From: Hydrangea macrophylla
Taxonomy: Eukaryota > Streptophyta > Magnoliopsida > Cornales > Hydrangeaceae
Assembly (NCBI GenBank): GCA_033977485.1
Contig: CM066994.1
Span: 13,208,001-13,272,000 of the forward strand
Reading direction: 5' to 3'
DNA: 64,000 nt
Made by a program: the position numbers and the translations under genes. Below, piece by piece: positions 37,756 through 48,894 of this stretch (its first letter is position 1; each line of letters opens with the position of its first letter). Under the pieces are notes generated by a model. That model was not told where the DNA came from. It saw only the letters and a list, made by a program, of their open reading frames with translations, and did no database searches.

Positions 37756-38760
37756 TCAAAAGTCGTCAGCGTCTGATCCTGCTGGTGGTGCCTCGTCCTC
37801 TGAATCAATCTCCATCTCCTCGAGTGGGTCATCCTCAACTGGTGCAACAAGATCTCCGACTACAACTCCTATATCCCAATCCTCTACTATCTCTGCATCA
37901 TCATCCTCTATACCGTCTGCTATCGCCTGATTTGCGACATCGACTGCTACTGCGGCGAATCCATCGGCTATATCAAGAGCTCCCGCTATGGCTGCCTCTC
38001 CCATAACAAAATCTGCTGGCTGCGCGACCATCTGAGCTATCCATCCTACTGCCATATCGGCCATAGCTGCCATATGCATAATGGGTCCAGCTGGTATCTG
38101 AAGCACAACTGGTGCCTCTGGCACAACTACTTCCTCATCGGGCGCATCCTCATCTACTACTATGTCTGCCTCAACAGCCTCTGGGTCTGGTACTGGATCC
38201 TCTGGCTCAAACTCTGGCTCCTCGGGGTCATCCTCAGGCTCATCATCATCTGCATCGTCTGCATGCTCATCCTCTACTGGGTCCTCGTCATCTATCGGCT
38301 CCTCCTCTCCATCTCCATCTATGTCCTCATCGGCATGCTCATCCTCAGGCTCCAGGTCCTCATCCTCCTGAATCGGCTCAGGCTCTGGAACTGGTACATC
38401 GGGTACCGGCGATGGTGGTGGTGTTGCTGGCACTGGTGCAACTACAGGCTCTGGTGGACCGGCTACAATAGCTCTCAACTCAATTTCATCCATCTCAGGC
38501 TTACTCTGAACTAACCGTAATATCTCCTGGCAAATGTCTCTACCAATCCTCGCAGTATGGTAAGCATCCATACGCATCTGAGTCGGGTGAGTCCTCTCTG
38601 TCACATAAAGTGCTCTCCACATGTCCTCCTCCAAATGTCTACTAGCTATCTGGCACACACGCTCTCGATAAAACTCTGGGTCAGCTGGCTCCACGGTATC
38701 CCCATGGATCACGTGTCCTCCATAAGCATCGGTAACAAACTGATGAAACTCTGGATCCAT
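37756..38760 (-). CDS. Accessory acidic frame upstream of gag (334 aa)
   Basis: An open frame in the same sense as gag-pol, between PBS and gag. The first ATG is at 38760; the frame stays open to a TTG at 38772. I recognise no family. The N-terminal ~95 residues are mixed and probably folded (EFYRERVCQIASRH, TARIGRDICQEILRL). A Pro-rich linker follows (VPATPPPSPVPDVPVPEPEP), then a strongly Asp/Glu-rich stretch to about residue 215. Next comes an Ala/Met/Val-rich, possibly helical segment (about 225-285) and a second acidic tail. From about residue 97 to the end there is no Lys or Arg. The outer element has only about 210 bp between PBS and gag and no such frame. Possible roles (histone or nucleic-acid-protein binding, Gag partner) are guesses. 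The preserved length argues that it is not chance. Confidence 0.7.
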   Translation of the reverse strand: MDPEFHQFVTDAYGGHVIHGDTVEPADPEFYRERVCQIASRHLEEDMWRALYVTERTHPTQMRMDAYHTARIGRDICQEILRLVQSKPEMDEIELRAIVAGPPEPVVAPVPATPPPSPVPDVPVPEPEPIQEDEDLEPEDEHADEDIDGDGEEEPIDDEDPVEDEHADDADDDEPEDDPEEPEFEPEDPVPDPEAVEADIVVDEDAPDEEVVVPEAPVVLQIPAGPIMHMAAMADMAVGWIAQMVAQPADFVMGEAAIAGALDIADGFAAVAVDVANQAIADGIEDDDAEIVEDWDIGVVVGDLVAPVEDDPLEEMEIDSEDEAPPAGSDADDF

Positions 38761-38913
38761 GCTATCCTGCAAAGGAAAACTATCTATCGTCAGGAAGACG
38801 AACTTATCTTATACTCATATCTCATCTCAAGAAAATCTTAAATACTAGAACCAGATGGTGTGGAATCCATCAGTGAACGACAATATCAGAACCTAACCGT
38901 AATATAACCAGGT

Positions 38914-38925
38914 GCTCTGATACCA
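38914..38925 (-). promoter_or_regulatory. Primer-binding site of the inner element
   Basis: On the minus strand tggtatcagagc, seven nt after the 5' LTR. It is complementary to the 3' end of initiator Met-tRNA, the usual primer of plant gypsy elements. Confidence 0.88.
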
Positions 38926-38932
38926 AAAACCC

Positions 38933-41144
38933 TGTCACGCCCCGGAGTAGCATAAATAGAGAAAAATAAATTTCCTTTATGGGTCCATAGGGAATGACAA
39001 GTGAAAGTCACTGATAATCCACACCACACAGTACTAGTCCAAACAGGAACAGTAAAACAACTGAAATATAAACACGGTTCTATCTATTACAAACATCAGA
39101 GTACGGTCCACAGGATCACAACAGGTCTGGAGACAACATATGCCCAAGTACCCGTTAACTACAAAGTACAACAGTAAAAGAAAAGTAGTAACGTAAACTA
39201 CTATCTATCTTCAGGTCTTCAGCTGGCGTACGGATAGGCGTCAGCATAACTGGCATCAGTGGGGCCATTCTCTACGTAACTCCCTTCAGGGTAAACGTTA
39301 TCGCCATGAGTTCCATTATCTGCATTGTAAAGGACAGGGTAGTCTGGACGGGGAATGTCCAGGCAATAAAGGCCGTCAGCTTGTTGAAAGCTGAGTGAGC
39401 ACTAACTAACACAGTCTCATAGAAATGACATATTTACAGTTATGAACAATAGATGACAGTGATACTAAATATATTCCTCATTCTTTTATTCAGACATATC
39501 ATTAATCGATTATTATCGACTCCCATTCTAAGACTGATTCCACAATACCCAACTGACTATCTCGAACTGATTATATCAGCACAACATATCAGTGCTCTTG
39601 TTCACCGCTATACCGCTTTTAAGAACTCTTGCGAGCACCCATACATCGTTCTTATATAACGACTGGTCCATGGATATACCCATACTCTTGTTCACCGCTT
39701 TTAAGAACTCTTACTGTTCACCGCTTTTAAGAACGCTTGCGAGTACGATACATACACAGCTCTGGTAATTCAAATCATGGGCGTGCCACATCTACTCTTG
39801 TTCACCGCTTTTAAGAACTCTTACTGTTCACCGCTTTTAAGAACTCTTGCGAGTACTGTGCACCCATAATTCTCACGATCCTGATCAAATCCTTGACATA
39901 CACTTATCGGATTCAACCTGAGCGAATCATCAGCTCGACTCACACAACCTTAAACATACAATTCCTCTTACTGACTCATTCCTCACTTATCCAATACTAC
40001 CCAGTATTATCATCTCAAACTTTACTACGTTATCGCGTCGTACTATTACTAGCGTTCCGAACCCGATTACGTTACTCACCATGTTATCTCAATCTCATTA
40101 TCGTATCCCATTACCTCCGTTATCCATAATATCGCATAATAGGAACATGAAACAACAATTAAACAACTACGCATTATGAATTATAAACTGAAAGGAATAC
40201 ATTCATGTTCTGCTAGGTTCGATCGATTGAGGTCATCTCGATCGCTCGAAGAAAGTGCTGTTCGATCGATTGAAGTCTTCTCGATCGATCTAAGTGAAGG
40301 TGATCTCGATCGATTGAAGTGATTTCGATCGATTGAGACTTAGTGATGTTCGATCGATTGAACTCAGTTCGATCGGTCGAACTTCGTCTTCTACAGATTC
40401 TGCCAGTGAACGTGCAGAATGTGCTAGGGGGTGTTTGGGTTATAATTAATACGCCCAGAATATGTAAAACATCATAACTAAGTTACCGAGTGAGTTTGGA
40501 ACTCACCAAAAGTCGTTAAGGGCGCGTTTGGCTTGGTTGAAAGCTTCCAAGCTTTAATGGCGGCCTCTTTCTCTCTCTGCCTTATCTCTGTCTCTCTCTT
40601 TCTCTGTCTCCTTCTCTCTCTTCTTTTTCCTTCTTCTTCTTCTTCTCCTCTGCTGAGTGTATATATATATAGATATGTGTGTGTATATATATATAGATAT
40701 ATGGAGGTATGTGTATATATATGTATACCAACACACAAGCACACACTCTCAACTCTCTCTTATCACAAGAGTTCAGCAAACCCACCACACACACGAATGC
40801 AGTGTATATATAGAGAAATGGGAGTGTAGGTGGCAGCATTTGCGGGAAACTGGAATTCTGATATTTACATTCTCGATCGCTCGAAGGATGCTCGATCGAT
40901 CGAACTCAGATCGGTCAGTTAGATCGATTGAAAAAGGGTTCGATCGATTGAAGTGGGGACCACGTATTAAATTTATGTCGGTAGGGTTTTCGATCGCTCG
41001 AAAAGGGTTCGATCGCTTGAACTGAAGGGTCTCGATCGCTCGAACTAGCTTCGATCGATCGAAGATGAAATTTCTTGAATGGTCAAATGAAGTATATAGA
41101 ATCTCTCTGCATTAAATATTTATTAAAAAATACGGGGTATTACA
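38933..41144 (-). repeat. Inner element 5' LTR
   Basis: Same length as the 30612-32823 copy and identical wherever compared. A putative TATA motif (minus strand) lies at about 40805-40812. One CGATCG palindrome cluster (about 40873-41063) lies upstream of it and the other (about 40218-40384) downstream, so the second is probably transcribed. Confidence 0.93.
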
Positions 41145-41396
41145 GACTGAGACGTCGACTGGACCCCCAGTATCAGTCGACTGGAATTGACATTTAAATC
41201 CCTGCCTACCTCCGTCGACTGAGCAGTCGACTGTGCAGTCGACTGAGCAGTCGACTGAACCTCTGGTTTTAAAATGTGTTTGGTTTTCCGCTGCGTGTGT
41301 TCTTCAAACCTAATTTTGGGAACGTTAATGAATTGGTTTAGCCTCGGTGGCGTGCCACGGGCTCCGGTTCCGCTATTGTGGGACCGGGCTGTGACA
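41145..41396 (+). repeat. Outer element 5' LTR, second part
   Basis: Begins with the duplicated target gactg and completes the LTR. 1899 bp (28713-30611) plus 247 bp (41150-41396) equals the 2146 bp of the 3' LTR. It ends GTGACA at 41396. Confidence 0.92.
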
Positions 41397-41401
41397 TTTA
41401 G

Positions 41402-41413
41402 TGGTATCAGAGC
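41402..41413 (+). promoter_or_regulatory. Primer-binding site of the outer element
   Basis: tggtatcagagc five nt after the LTR end, complementary to the 3' end of initiator Met-tRNA. Confidence 0.88.
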
Positions 41414-41625
41414 ATAAGTTTAGAGCCTTGGGAACGAGTGACGTTATATATGTTGAGTGACGTCGAGTGGAGTGTGTAATTGTAAAGATAGTTGTTATCA
41501 TTGTAGAAATGCTTCATGTGTTAGCATTTGTTGATTATGATGAACGGTGCACATATATCTATATTGTGGCATAGCATGCATGGTCATTATGCATTAAACT
41601 CAACAGGGGAAATATTTGAAACATT

Positions 41626-44600
41626 ATGGCGGAACAGCCGAGAGAATTGTCACCGCATTCGCGGATGGACCAAATAGTGAATATGGTGGGAAGTTTCATA
41701 CAAGCGGTAAGTGAAAGGGAACAGATGAACGTTCAGCCCCCACAAGTGGAAATTCGTTACGTCAATGCACCACCGGCACCGCGACCTCAACACACAATTG
41801 TGGAACAGTTTCATAAACGGAAACCGACCTTGTATCATGGACAAGTCGACATAGACTTGGCCGATCATTGGATGATGGACATGGAAAGACATTTTCGTCA
41901 GGTGATATGTACCGATGAGGAGAAAATTTTGTGTGCATCCGATACGTTGATGGGCGAAGCATTGGATTGGTGGAACAACGTGCTCGAACAAGGGAAACCG
42001 ACCACGTGGGAAGCATTTAAAGAAGAATTCAACAAACGTTTCTTTCCACAATCTGCTTATACTCAGAAACGTCAAGAGTTTGCAAGTTTGGTTCAGGGAG
42101 ATATGACCGTAAGTGAGTATGTTTCTCGTTTTAATGCCTTGTTACGATTTGGGAAAACTACCGTTCCAACTGATAGGGATAAAGCTCGAAAGTTTGAGGA
42201 AGGGCTTAGAGAGAATATCCGTGGCCGTGTGGACATGTTGCAACACCCGACCGTTTCTCTCGTTGAGGAAGCCGCTCGTATTGCTGAGAAAAGTGTCGAC
42301 AGATATCGACAGGGACAACAAGGGAAGAGAGCAAATGACAGTCGGAGTAAGGGTCAAGGGAATGCGAAGAAACCGTTCACGCAAGGATCAGGATCGAATA
42401 TGAGTAGCCAAGGAGGGAGTACGTTCATGGGGGAACCGAGACCGTTGTGCCCGACATGTAACCTGCGACACAGAGGAACCTGCTATCAATTGATCACTTG
42501 CCATATTTGCAAACAATTGGGGCATGTGTCTAGAAATTGTCCTTTGAACGCAAATTCGACTACACCAAACACAACCTCGAACGCCAAGAGCTATAACCCA
42601 GAAACGAGAGGAAAATGTTTTGAGTGTGGACAACCGGGACACATAGCAAAGAACTGTCCGAGTAAGAGACAACCGGGAATGAGTACCGGGGCATCGAGTG
42701 TGCCAAGCGGATCGAGGGTAGAACCTCGAGTGGATAAAGGGAAAGGAGTCGCGCAACAACAAGGACGATACTTCCAGCTCAGGCCGGGGAATACGGATGA
42801 TACCGTCGTATCAGGTATTCTTCCTATTTGTTCGTATCCTGCACGTATACTTATGGATTCTGGTTCAACGCATTCATTTGTATCACGTGATTTTGTTAAG
42901 CATTTAACTGTTAAGTCAGAACCGCTAGGATATGATTTGTGTGTATCATTGCCTAGTAGTGAACCGTTAGTTACTTCGTCAATATTCAAGTCATGTGAGA
43001 TCAAGATAGGTGATAAAGTCTTGAGCGTTGATTTGATTCCGTTGATGGTGAATTACTTTGATGTTATCTTGGGTATGGATTGGTTGTCAGTTAATCAAGC
43101 CAGAATCGATTGTGAACAGAAACGGGTTAGTTTCTATCCGTCAGGGCGAGAAGAGTTTACTTTTCAGGGTAAGGGAGTGATCGTACCGCCGTATTTGATA
43201 TCGGCAATTCAAGCAAGCAAGATGTTGAAGAAGGGTTGTTCGGGTTTCTTATGTTCAATTGTCGACACGCGAGTTCTTGGACCACTAATAGAAAACATTT
43301 CAGTAGTTCGAGAATTTCCAGATGTTTTTCCCGATGAGTTACCCGACGTATTGATTGAGAGAGAGCTTGAGTTCACAATAGAAGTAGTACCAGGGTCACA
43401 ACCGGTATCCAAAGCACCGTACCGAATGGCACCGATAGAGTTGAAAGAATTGAAAGTTCAGTTAGAAGAACTGTTGGAGAAGGGTTTTATTCGACCGAGT
43501 GTTTCGCCGTGGGGAGCACCAGTCTTGTTTGTGAAGAAGAAAGATGGAACAATGCGTATGTGCATCGACTACCGGGAATTGAATAAGTTGACCGTCAAGA
43601 ACAAGTATCCACTGCCGCGAATAGATGACTTGTTTGATCAGTTACAAGGGGCTCAGGTATTTTCGAAGATCGACTTGAGATCCGGTTACCATCAGTTGAA
43701 AGTCAAGGAGGAAGATGTTGAGAAGACAGCTTTCAGGACTCGATATGGTCACTTTGAATTTTTGGTTATGCCATTTGGAGTGACTAATGCACCAGCTGCT
43801 TTCATGGACTTGATGAACCGTGTCTTCAAGGATTATTTAGATGAGTTTGTTATCGTGTTCATAGATGACATCCTAATCTACTCCAAAAGTGTTGAAGATC
43901 ATGAGCATCATTTACGATTTGCTTTGCAACGATTACGTGAGAAGAGATTGTTTGGGAAATTGAAGAAGTGTGAGTTTTGGTTGACCGAGATAGCTTTCCT
44001 TGGACATATAGTATCGGCAAAGGGAATTTCTGTAGACCCTCAGAAGATAGAAGCAGTTACTAACTGGGCGAGACCAACGAATGTGACAGACATCAGAAGT
44101 TTCCTAGGATTAGCTGGGTATTATCGGAGATTTGTGAAAGATTTTTCGCGTATAGCAATGCCGATGACGCAATTAATGAGGAAAGATATTACTTTTGTTT
44201 GGAGTCCAGAATGTGAAGAAAGTTTTCAAGGGTTAAAGGGTCGACTAGTGAAAGCACCAATTTTAGCCGTTCCGTCAGGGACTGAAGGATTTATTATCTA
44301 CAGTGATGCATCATATAGAGGTTTAGGTTGCGTTCTTATGCAAGGTGATAAGGTCATTGCGTATGCATCGAGACAACTTAGACCGCACGAGAAGAATTAT
44401 CCAACACATGATCTAGAATTGGCCGCCGTGATTTTTGCATTGAAGATTTGGCGTCATTATCTATACGGGGAGAAATGTGAGATCTATACGGATCACAAAA
44501 GTTTGAAGTACTTGTTTACACAACGAGATTTGAACATGAGGCAAAGGAGATGGCTAGAGTTGATGAAGGACTATGATTTGTCGATCCAATATCATCCGGG

Positions 44601-46194
44601 CAAGGCGAATGTAGTCGCCGATGCTCTTAGTCGCAAAGTACCAACCAACACCGCATCAGATTTGACTTCTCAGAAAGAATTGATACGAGATATGGAGAAT
44701 TTGGAGCTTGAAGTAATACCGAGGATTGAAAGTGGTTTTATGTCGACGATAGTGGCACAACCACTCTTGATTCATGAGATCGCAGAAAAACAACTTCAAG
44801 ACGTGGCTTTGAAGAAGATTTGTGATGAGATTCCAATGGGCAAACAACCGGGATTCACGTTTGAGAACGATGTGTTGAGATTGAGGGGTAGAATTTGTGT
44901 ACCTAGTGAGAAAGAGTTGAAGCGGAACATCCTAGGGGAAGCACACAACACAAAGTATACCGTTCACCCGGGAAGCACCAAGATGTATAGGGACTTGAGA
45001 CATGTTTATTGGTGGCCGGGAATGAAGAGGGAAATAGCACGCTATGTTTTGCATTGTACTAGTTGTCAACAAGTAAAGGCCGAACGCCAAGTACCTTCAG
45101 GATTATTACAACCGTTACCGATAGCCGAGTGGAAATGGGAACACATAACAATGGACTTTGTTAGTGGGTTTCCGAGATCGAAGAGATCGAACACTATTAT
45201 TTGGGTGATTGTTGACCGTTTGACGAAGTCGTCGCACTTCCTACCACTTCGAACAACTAAGCCGATGACGTTAGCTAAGTTGTATATTCGCGAAATTGTG
45301 AGACTACATGGTATCCCAGTTTCTATCATTTCGGATAGGGATAGTAGTTTTACATCGAAGTTTTGGAGAGCCTTGCAAGAAGCAATGGGTACCAAATTGC
45401 ACTTTAGTACAGCTTTTCATCCTCAGACCGATGGTCAATCAGAGAGAGTAATCCAAATTTTGGAAGACATGCTTAGGCTATGTGTACTTGATTTTCAGGG
45501 TGATTGGGAAGACCATTTACCGTTAATTGAGTTCGCGTATAACAACAGTTTTCAGTCGAGTATTGGGATGGCTCCTTATGAAGCTTTATATGGTCGTGTA
45601 TGTCGTTCACCAATTAGTTGGACAGAGGTGGGAGAAAGAAAGATTGAAGGGCCGAAAATTGTACAAGAAACGACGGATAAGATAAAGGTAATTAGACAAC
45701 GGTTACTGACAGCCCAGAGTAGGTATAAGAGTTATGCCGACAAGCGCAGACGACCGTTGGAATTTGATGTGGGAGACTTGGTGTATTTGAAGGTGTCACC
45801 TTCAAAGGGGATTACTAGATTTGGGAGATACGGGAAACTCAACCCGAGGTATGTAGGACCTTTTGAAATCATTGGAAAGGTTGGACCCGTAGCTTATCGT
45901 TTGAAATTGCCGAGTGAGTATGCTCAAGTGCATAACGTGTTTCATGTATCGTTGTTACGCAAACAATTAGCGGAAGATAGAGATCAAGTGATGACTCCGA
46001 CATCGAATGAGATTCAGAGTGATTTAACGTATGTTGCGTATCCGGTAGAGATATTGGATCGAAAGGATCAAGTCTTACGAAATAAAGTACTAGCGAAAGT
46101 GAAAGTGTTATGGCGTAGCCAAACTACGGAAGAGATGACGTGGGAGATAGAAGATGAGATGCGTACTCAGTATCCACACCTTTTCGAGACATGA
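41626..46194 (+). CDS. Outer chromovirus Gag-Pol polyprotein (1522 aa)
   Basis: One open frame from the ATG 213 nt after the PBS to TGA. Gag capsid-like region about 60-225. A Cys/His cluster C275-C278-H282-C286 of unusual spacing precedes two standard CCHC knuckles (C292-C295-H300-C305 and C331-C334-H339-C344). Protease DSG at 411-413. Reverse transcriptase with D683 and the FIDD pair D747/D748. RNase H with D894, E931, D956 and D999. Integrase zinc site H1107/H1114/C1144/C1147 and catalytic D1177, D1237 and E1273 (35 residues between the last two). The C-terminus (VEILDRK…[15 protein letters not shown]) resembles the Tekay/Del chromodomain tail. All catalytic positions I can check are present, so it may be competent. 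A polypurine tract and the 3' LTR follow within 45 nt. Confidence 0.95.
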   Translation: MAEQPRELSPHSRMDQIVNMVGSFIQAVSEREQMNVQPPQVEIRYVNAPPAPRPQHTIVEQFHKRKPTLYHGQVDIDLADHWMMDMERHFRQVICTDEEKILCASDTLMGEALDWWNNVLEQGKPTTWEAFKEEFNKRFFPQSAYTQKRQEFASLVQGDMTVSEYVSRFNALLRFGKTTVPTDRDKARKFEEGLRENIRGRVDMLQHPTVSLVEEAARIAEKSVDRYRQGQQGKRANDSRSKGQGNAKKPFTQGSGSNMSSQGGSTFMGEPRPLCPTCNLRHRGTCYQLITCHICKQLGHVSRNCPLNANSTTPNTTSNAKSYNPETRGKCFECGQPGHIAKNCPSKRQPGMSTGASSVPSGSRVEPRVDKGKGVAQQQGRYFQLRPGNTDDTVVSGILPICSYPARILMDSGSTHSFVSRDFVKHLTVKSEPLGYDLCVSLPSSEPLVTSSIFKSCEIKIGDKVLSVDLIPLMVNYFDVILGMDWLSVNQARIDCEQKRVSFYPSGREEFTFQGKGVIVPPYLISAIQASKMLKKGCSGFLCSIVDTRVLGPLIENISVVREFPDVFPDELPDVLIERELEFTIEVVPGSQPVSKAPYRMAPIELKELKVQLEELLEKGFIRPSVSPWGAPVLFVKKKDGTMRMCIDYRELNKLTVKNKYPLPRIDDLFDQLQGAQVFSKIDLRSGYHQLKVKEEDVEKTAFRTRYGHFEFLVMPFGVTNAPAAFMDLMNRVFKDYLDEFVIVFIDDILIYSKSVEDHEHHLRFALQRLREKRLFGKLKKCEFWLTEIAFLGHIVSAKGISVDPQKIEAVTNWARPTNVTDIRSFLGLAGYYRRFVKDFSRIAMPMTQLMRKDITFVWSPECEESFQGLKGRLVKAPILAVPSGTEGFIIYSDASYRGLGCVLMQGDKVIAYASRQLRPHEKNYPTHDLELAAVIFALKIWRHYLYGEKCEIYTDHKSLKYLFTQRDLNMRQRRWLELMKDYDLSIQYHPGKANVVADALSRKVPTNTASDLTSQKELIRDMENLELEVIPRIESGFMSTIVAQPLLIHEIAEKQLQDVALKKICDEIPMGKQPGFTFENDVLRLRGRICVPSEKELKRNILGEAHNTKYTVHPGSTKMYRDLRHVYWWPGMKREIARYVLHCTSCQQVKAERQVPSGLLQPLPIAEWKWEHITMDFVSGFPRSKRSNTIIWVIVDRLTKSSHFLPLRTTKPMTLAKLYIREIVRLHGIPVSIISDRDSSFTSKFWRALQEAMGTKLHFSTAFHPQTDGQSERVIQILEDMLRLCVLDFQGDWEDHLPLIEFAYNNSFQSSIGMAPYEALYGRVCRSPISWTEVGERKIEGPKIVQETTDKIKVIRQRLLTAQSRYKSYADKRRRPLEFDVGDLVYLKVSPSKGITRFGRYGKLNPRYVGPFEIIGKVGPVAYRLKLPSEYAQVHNVFHVSLLRKQLAEDRDQVMTPTSNEIQSDLTYVAYPVEILDRKDQVLRNKVLAKVKVLWRSQTTEEMTWEIEDEMRTQYPHLFET

Positions 46195-46222
46195 GGTATA
46201 AGTTTGGGGACAAACTTCTTTT

Positions 46223-46233
46223 AAGGGGGAGAG
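46223..46233 (+). promoter_or_regulatory. Polypurine tract of the outer element
   Basis: aagggggagag three nt before the 3' LTR start at 46237; a palindromic agtttggggacaaact lies just upstream. Confidence 0.8.
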
Positions 46234-46236
46234 TAT

Positions 46237-48382
46237 TATAACACCCGTATTTGTGTTATAGCTTTTGCATTGCATTGTCATACATGATAATGTGTTGTGA
46301 CGTGTCTTATGACACATGATTGAGTGAGTTTTGACTCACGAGTTGATTTGGGTGTCTGTATTAGAGAACCCATTGAAACTATGGTGATTAAAGATTTGTT
46401 GTTGCGAAGTCTCTCCGAGTATGAGACGGTCACTGTGGAACATTTAAATGTTTATATGAAAATAAATGTTTATCTGTGTATTTCAATATCTGTATAATTT
46501 CTGTTTTAGAATTTATTTCTGTTGTTAGATTTAGTATCCTGGTGAGGACGAATGAACACGCTATTAATTTGGTAGGCTAATTAGCAACTTCGGAAACGTC
46601 ATATAGAAATTCGCGTTTTAGCAACCAAACGAAACTTAGTCGAAAACTTTTATAATTTTGAAGTTTTACTTATAAAGCTAAGAATAAGCTGTATAGAAAG
46701 TTTCAGAGACTGATTAGGAGTTTGGAAAACTCGTGGGGAGGTAAACGTAATTCCCCAAGAGTGTTGCCTATATATAGATAGAGATGAGTTGAGATATTTC
46801 ACAAAGTTAACCTAAAAGTTAAAGAGGAGGCCAAAAGGGAGGCTAGAGGGAGATTAGTTGCTTAGAGCTTTGCGACGCCAAACGACGACCTTCTGTCAGT
46901 CTGTTTTCTCCCAGATTTCATATTCGAGCTCCTCGAGGTAAGAGCTTCGTTTTGATACCTATTAGGGCCTGTTTGGCTAAGTTTTCCGAAAAGTCTTTTT
47001 CTAGAATTTTTCATAAAAGTTGATAAATGGAATTCTGATCCATAGGAATTGTACTAGACGGACTTCTGCACGTTCTTTGTGCACGGGTTTTCCTTGGATC
47101 ATATTATAAGTGCGTAAATCGGAGGTGAGTGATTCAACTATGTTTTGGAATGATTTCTTGGCATGTATTCATGTTATGTTTGAATAACATGTATTAATTC
47201 TTAGAGATATATTGTGTAGTTCATATTGGGCAATTATATTGATAAGTAGGCCCAATAGCACGGTGATATGTTTTAATTACCGCGAGCATGGTGATATGTA
47301 TTTGAGCATGTTAAGTTGCTTATGTGGGTCAGAAGGAGCACGTGGTCACCGTGCCATTTTGTGGAGCCGATAGAGTGGCATTAAGATTGCACGATTGTTT
47401 GTAGAATCGTGGGTCTTACCCTTTCGCGTGGACTTATTGGCGAGGAGTCGCGGATTGGGAATATGGACGGGCACGTGAGTCTCCGGCGACTAGTATGAAA
47501 TGTAGAGATGTGAATACGGACATGTTTATCATTCATGTACATATGTTGATTTATTCACTAAGCTTTAGCTTAAACAAATCGAAATATGTGTGGTTATTCA
47601 AATAACCATTGCAGGTATAAATGCTGGCGAGGATTTGGAGAAGTGAGTACGTGGTTTGAGAGTTCGCTTGGGAGGCAACTTAAATGTTAATCTTGTAGTT
47701 TTGGGATAAGAGAATATTGTAATAAGAATTGGGTTGTTTTAAACCATGTTTAATTTGGTATGTTAGGATGGATTTTAAACTGTTGTAATGGTTAGTAACA
47801 TGTTGTAATTATGTTTGATAATGTTTTAATACAGCTAGAAGTACTTTAGACTGAGTTTGGTTTGAGTTTATTTCGAGTGGTTGATCTTTGGGGAAAGTTA
47901 GAAAGCTTTTAAACTTGAATTTCTGCAGATTGGGCTGCTGCCAGGGGAGCAGTCGACTGAGCAGTCGACTGAACCCCTGTGTCTGTTAGCTACTGCTTCT
48001 TATTTTAGCAAAAGCAGTCGACTGGACCCCTCAGCAGTCGACTGGACACCGCCCTCAGTCGACTGGACCCCAGTCTCAGTCGACTGGAATTGACATTAAA
48101 TCCCTGCCCACTCCCGTCGACTGAGCAGTCGACTGAGACGTCGACTGGACCCCCAGTATCAGTCGACTGGAATTGACATTTAAATCCCTGCCTACCTCCG
48201 TCGACTGAGCAGTCGACTGTGCAGTCGACTGAGCAGTCGACTGAACCTCTGGTTTTAAAATGTGTTTGGTTTTCCGCTGCGTGTGTTCTTCAAACCTAAT
48301 TTTGGGAACGTTAATGAATTGGTTTAGCCTCGGTGGCGTGCCACGGGCTCCGGTTCCGCTATTGTGGGACCGGGCTGTGACA
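46237..48382 (+). repeat. Outer element 3' LTR
   Basis: The uninterrupted 2146-bp copy. TATA box at 46769-46778. At about 47950-48243 it has 14 copies of GTCGAC, including a duplicated segment of roughly 90-110 bp that the two solo LTRs of this family lack, which explains their shorter 2.03-kb length. Confidence 0.93.
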
Positions 48383-48387
48383 TAATT

Positions 48388-48731
48388 AGCCTACCAAATT
48401 AATAGCGTGTTCATTCTTCCTCACCAGGATACTAAATCTAACAACAGAAATAAATTCTAAAACAAAAAATAATACAGATATTGAAATACACATGTAAACA
48501 TTTATTTTCAGATAAACATTTAAAGTATTCCACAGTGACCGTCTCATACTCGGAGAGACGTCACAACAACAAATTCTCAATCCCAATAGTTTCAAAGGGT
48601 TCTCTAATACAGACACCCAAATCAACTCGTGAGTCAAAACTCACCCAAACATGTGTCATAGGACACGCCACATCACATTATCATGCATGACAATGAAATG
48701 TAAAAGCAATAACACGAATGTGGGTGTTATA
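48388..48731 (-). mobile_element. Reverse solo LTR (family A), 5' part
   Basis: Continues the LTR split at 28712. It ends (LTR 5' end on the minus strand) with TATAACACCC at 48731, followed by the duplication atact (48732-48736). Confidence 0.9.
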
Positions 48732-48738
48732 ATACTTT

Positions 48739-48776
48739 ACCACATTGGTGCTGGCGTGCTGCCCACAAATGTTGCA
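48739..48776. repeat. Right arm of the foldback split by the nest
   Basis: Approximate reverse complement of 26941-26973. Confidence 0.55.
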
Positions 48777-48894
48777 GAGGATACTTAGTTATAGGGATGA
48801 CAATTTACTCCGCCCCATGCCGTTTCTAATGGTAAGGAGTTGAAGATCAAAATTGTAAAGGAGTGGAGTTATGTTGGCATACAAAACTTCTTTA

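Larger units (their letters stand above)
30612..41144 (-). mobile_element. Complete Ty3/gypsy chromovirus (inner element, Tekay/Del-like)
   Basis: A 10,533-bp element on the minus strand, inserted in the 5' LTR of the outer element. The exact duplication gactg lies at 30607-30611 and 41145-41149; the intact outer 3' LTR (near 48130) has gactg once. Both LTRs are 2212 bp (38933-41144 is the 5' LTR, 30612-32823 the 3' LTR), and their constant offset of 8321 bp shows no indel. Several reading frames inside the two LTRs translate identically, so the insertion is young. Order on the minus strand: LTR, PBS, extra acidic frame, gag-pol with chromodomain, polypurine tract, LTR. Confidence 0.95.
28713..48382 (+). 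mobile_element. Complete Ty3/gypsy chromovirus (outer element, Tekay/Del-like)
   Basis: It spans 19.7 kb, or 9132 bp once the nested inner element and its target duplication are removed. The 5-bp duplication taatt (28708-28712 and 48383-48387) is exact. LTRs are 2146 bp each (28713-30611 plus 41150-41396, and 46237-48382) and agree where compared. Internal order is PBS, a single gag-pol frame, polypurine tract. LTR ends are TATAAC…GTGACA rather than TG…CA. The C-terminal chromodomain-like tail and PBS type place it with Tekay/Del chromoviruses, by family knowledge. It inserted into an LTR of its own family in the opposite direction. Confidence 0.92.

Noticed and set aside
38074..38514. Plus-strand frames of 146 and 119 codons opposite the acidic frame
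   Set aside because: They are antisense shadows of the acidic frame and show only its biased codons in reverse.
38761..38772. TTG at 38772 as start of the acidic frame
   Set aside because: Plants normally start at ATG; the ATG at 38760 is four codons in, and the intervening bases look like a splice acceptor.
38914..38925. Initiator-Met tRNA gene fragment
   Set aside because: The 12-bp match (and that at 41402-41413) is the primer-binding site of a retrotransposon; no cloverleaf surrounds it.
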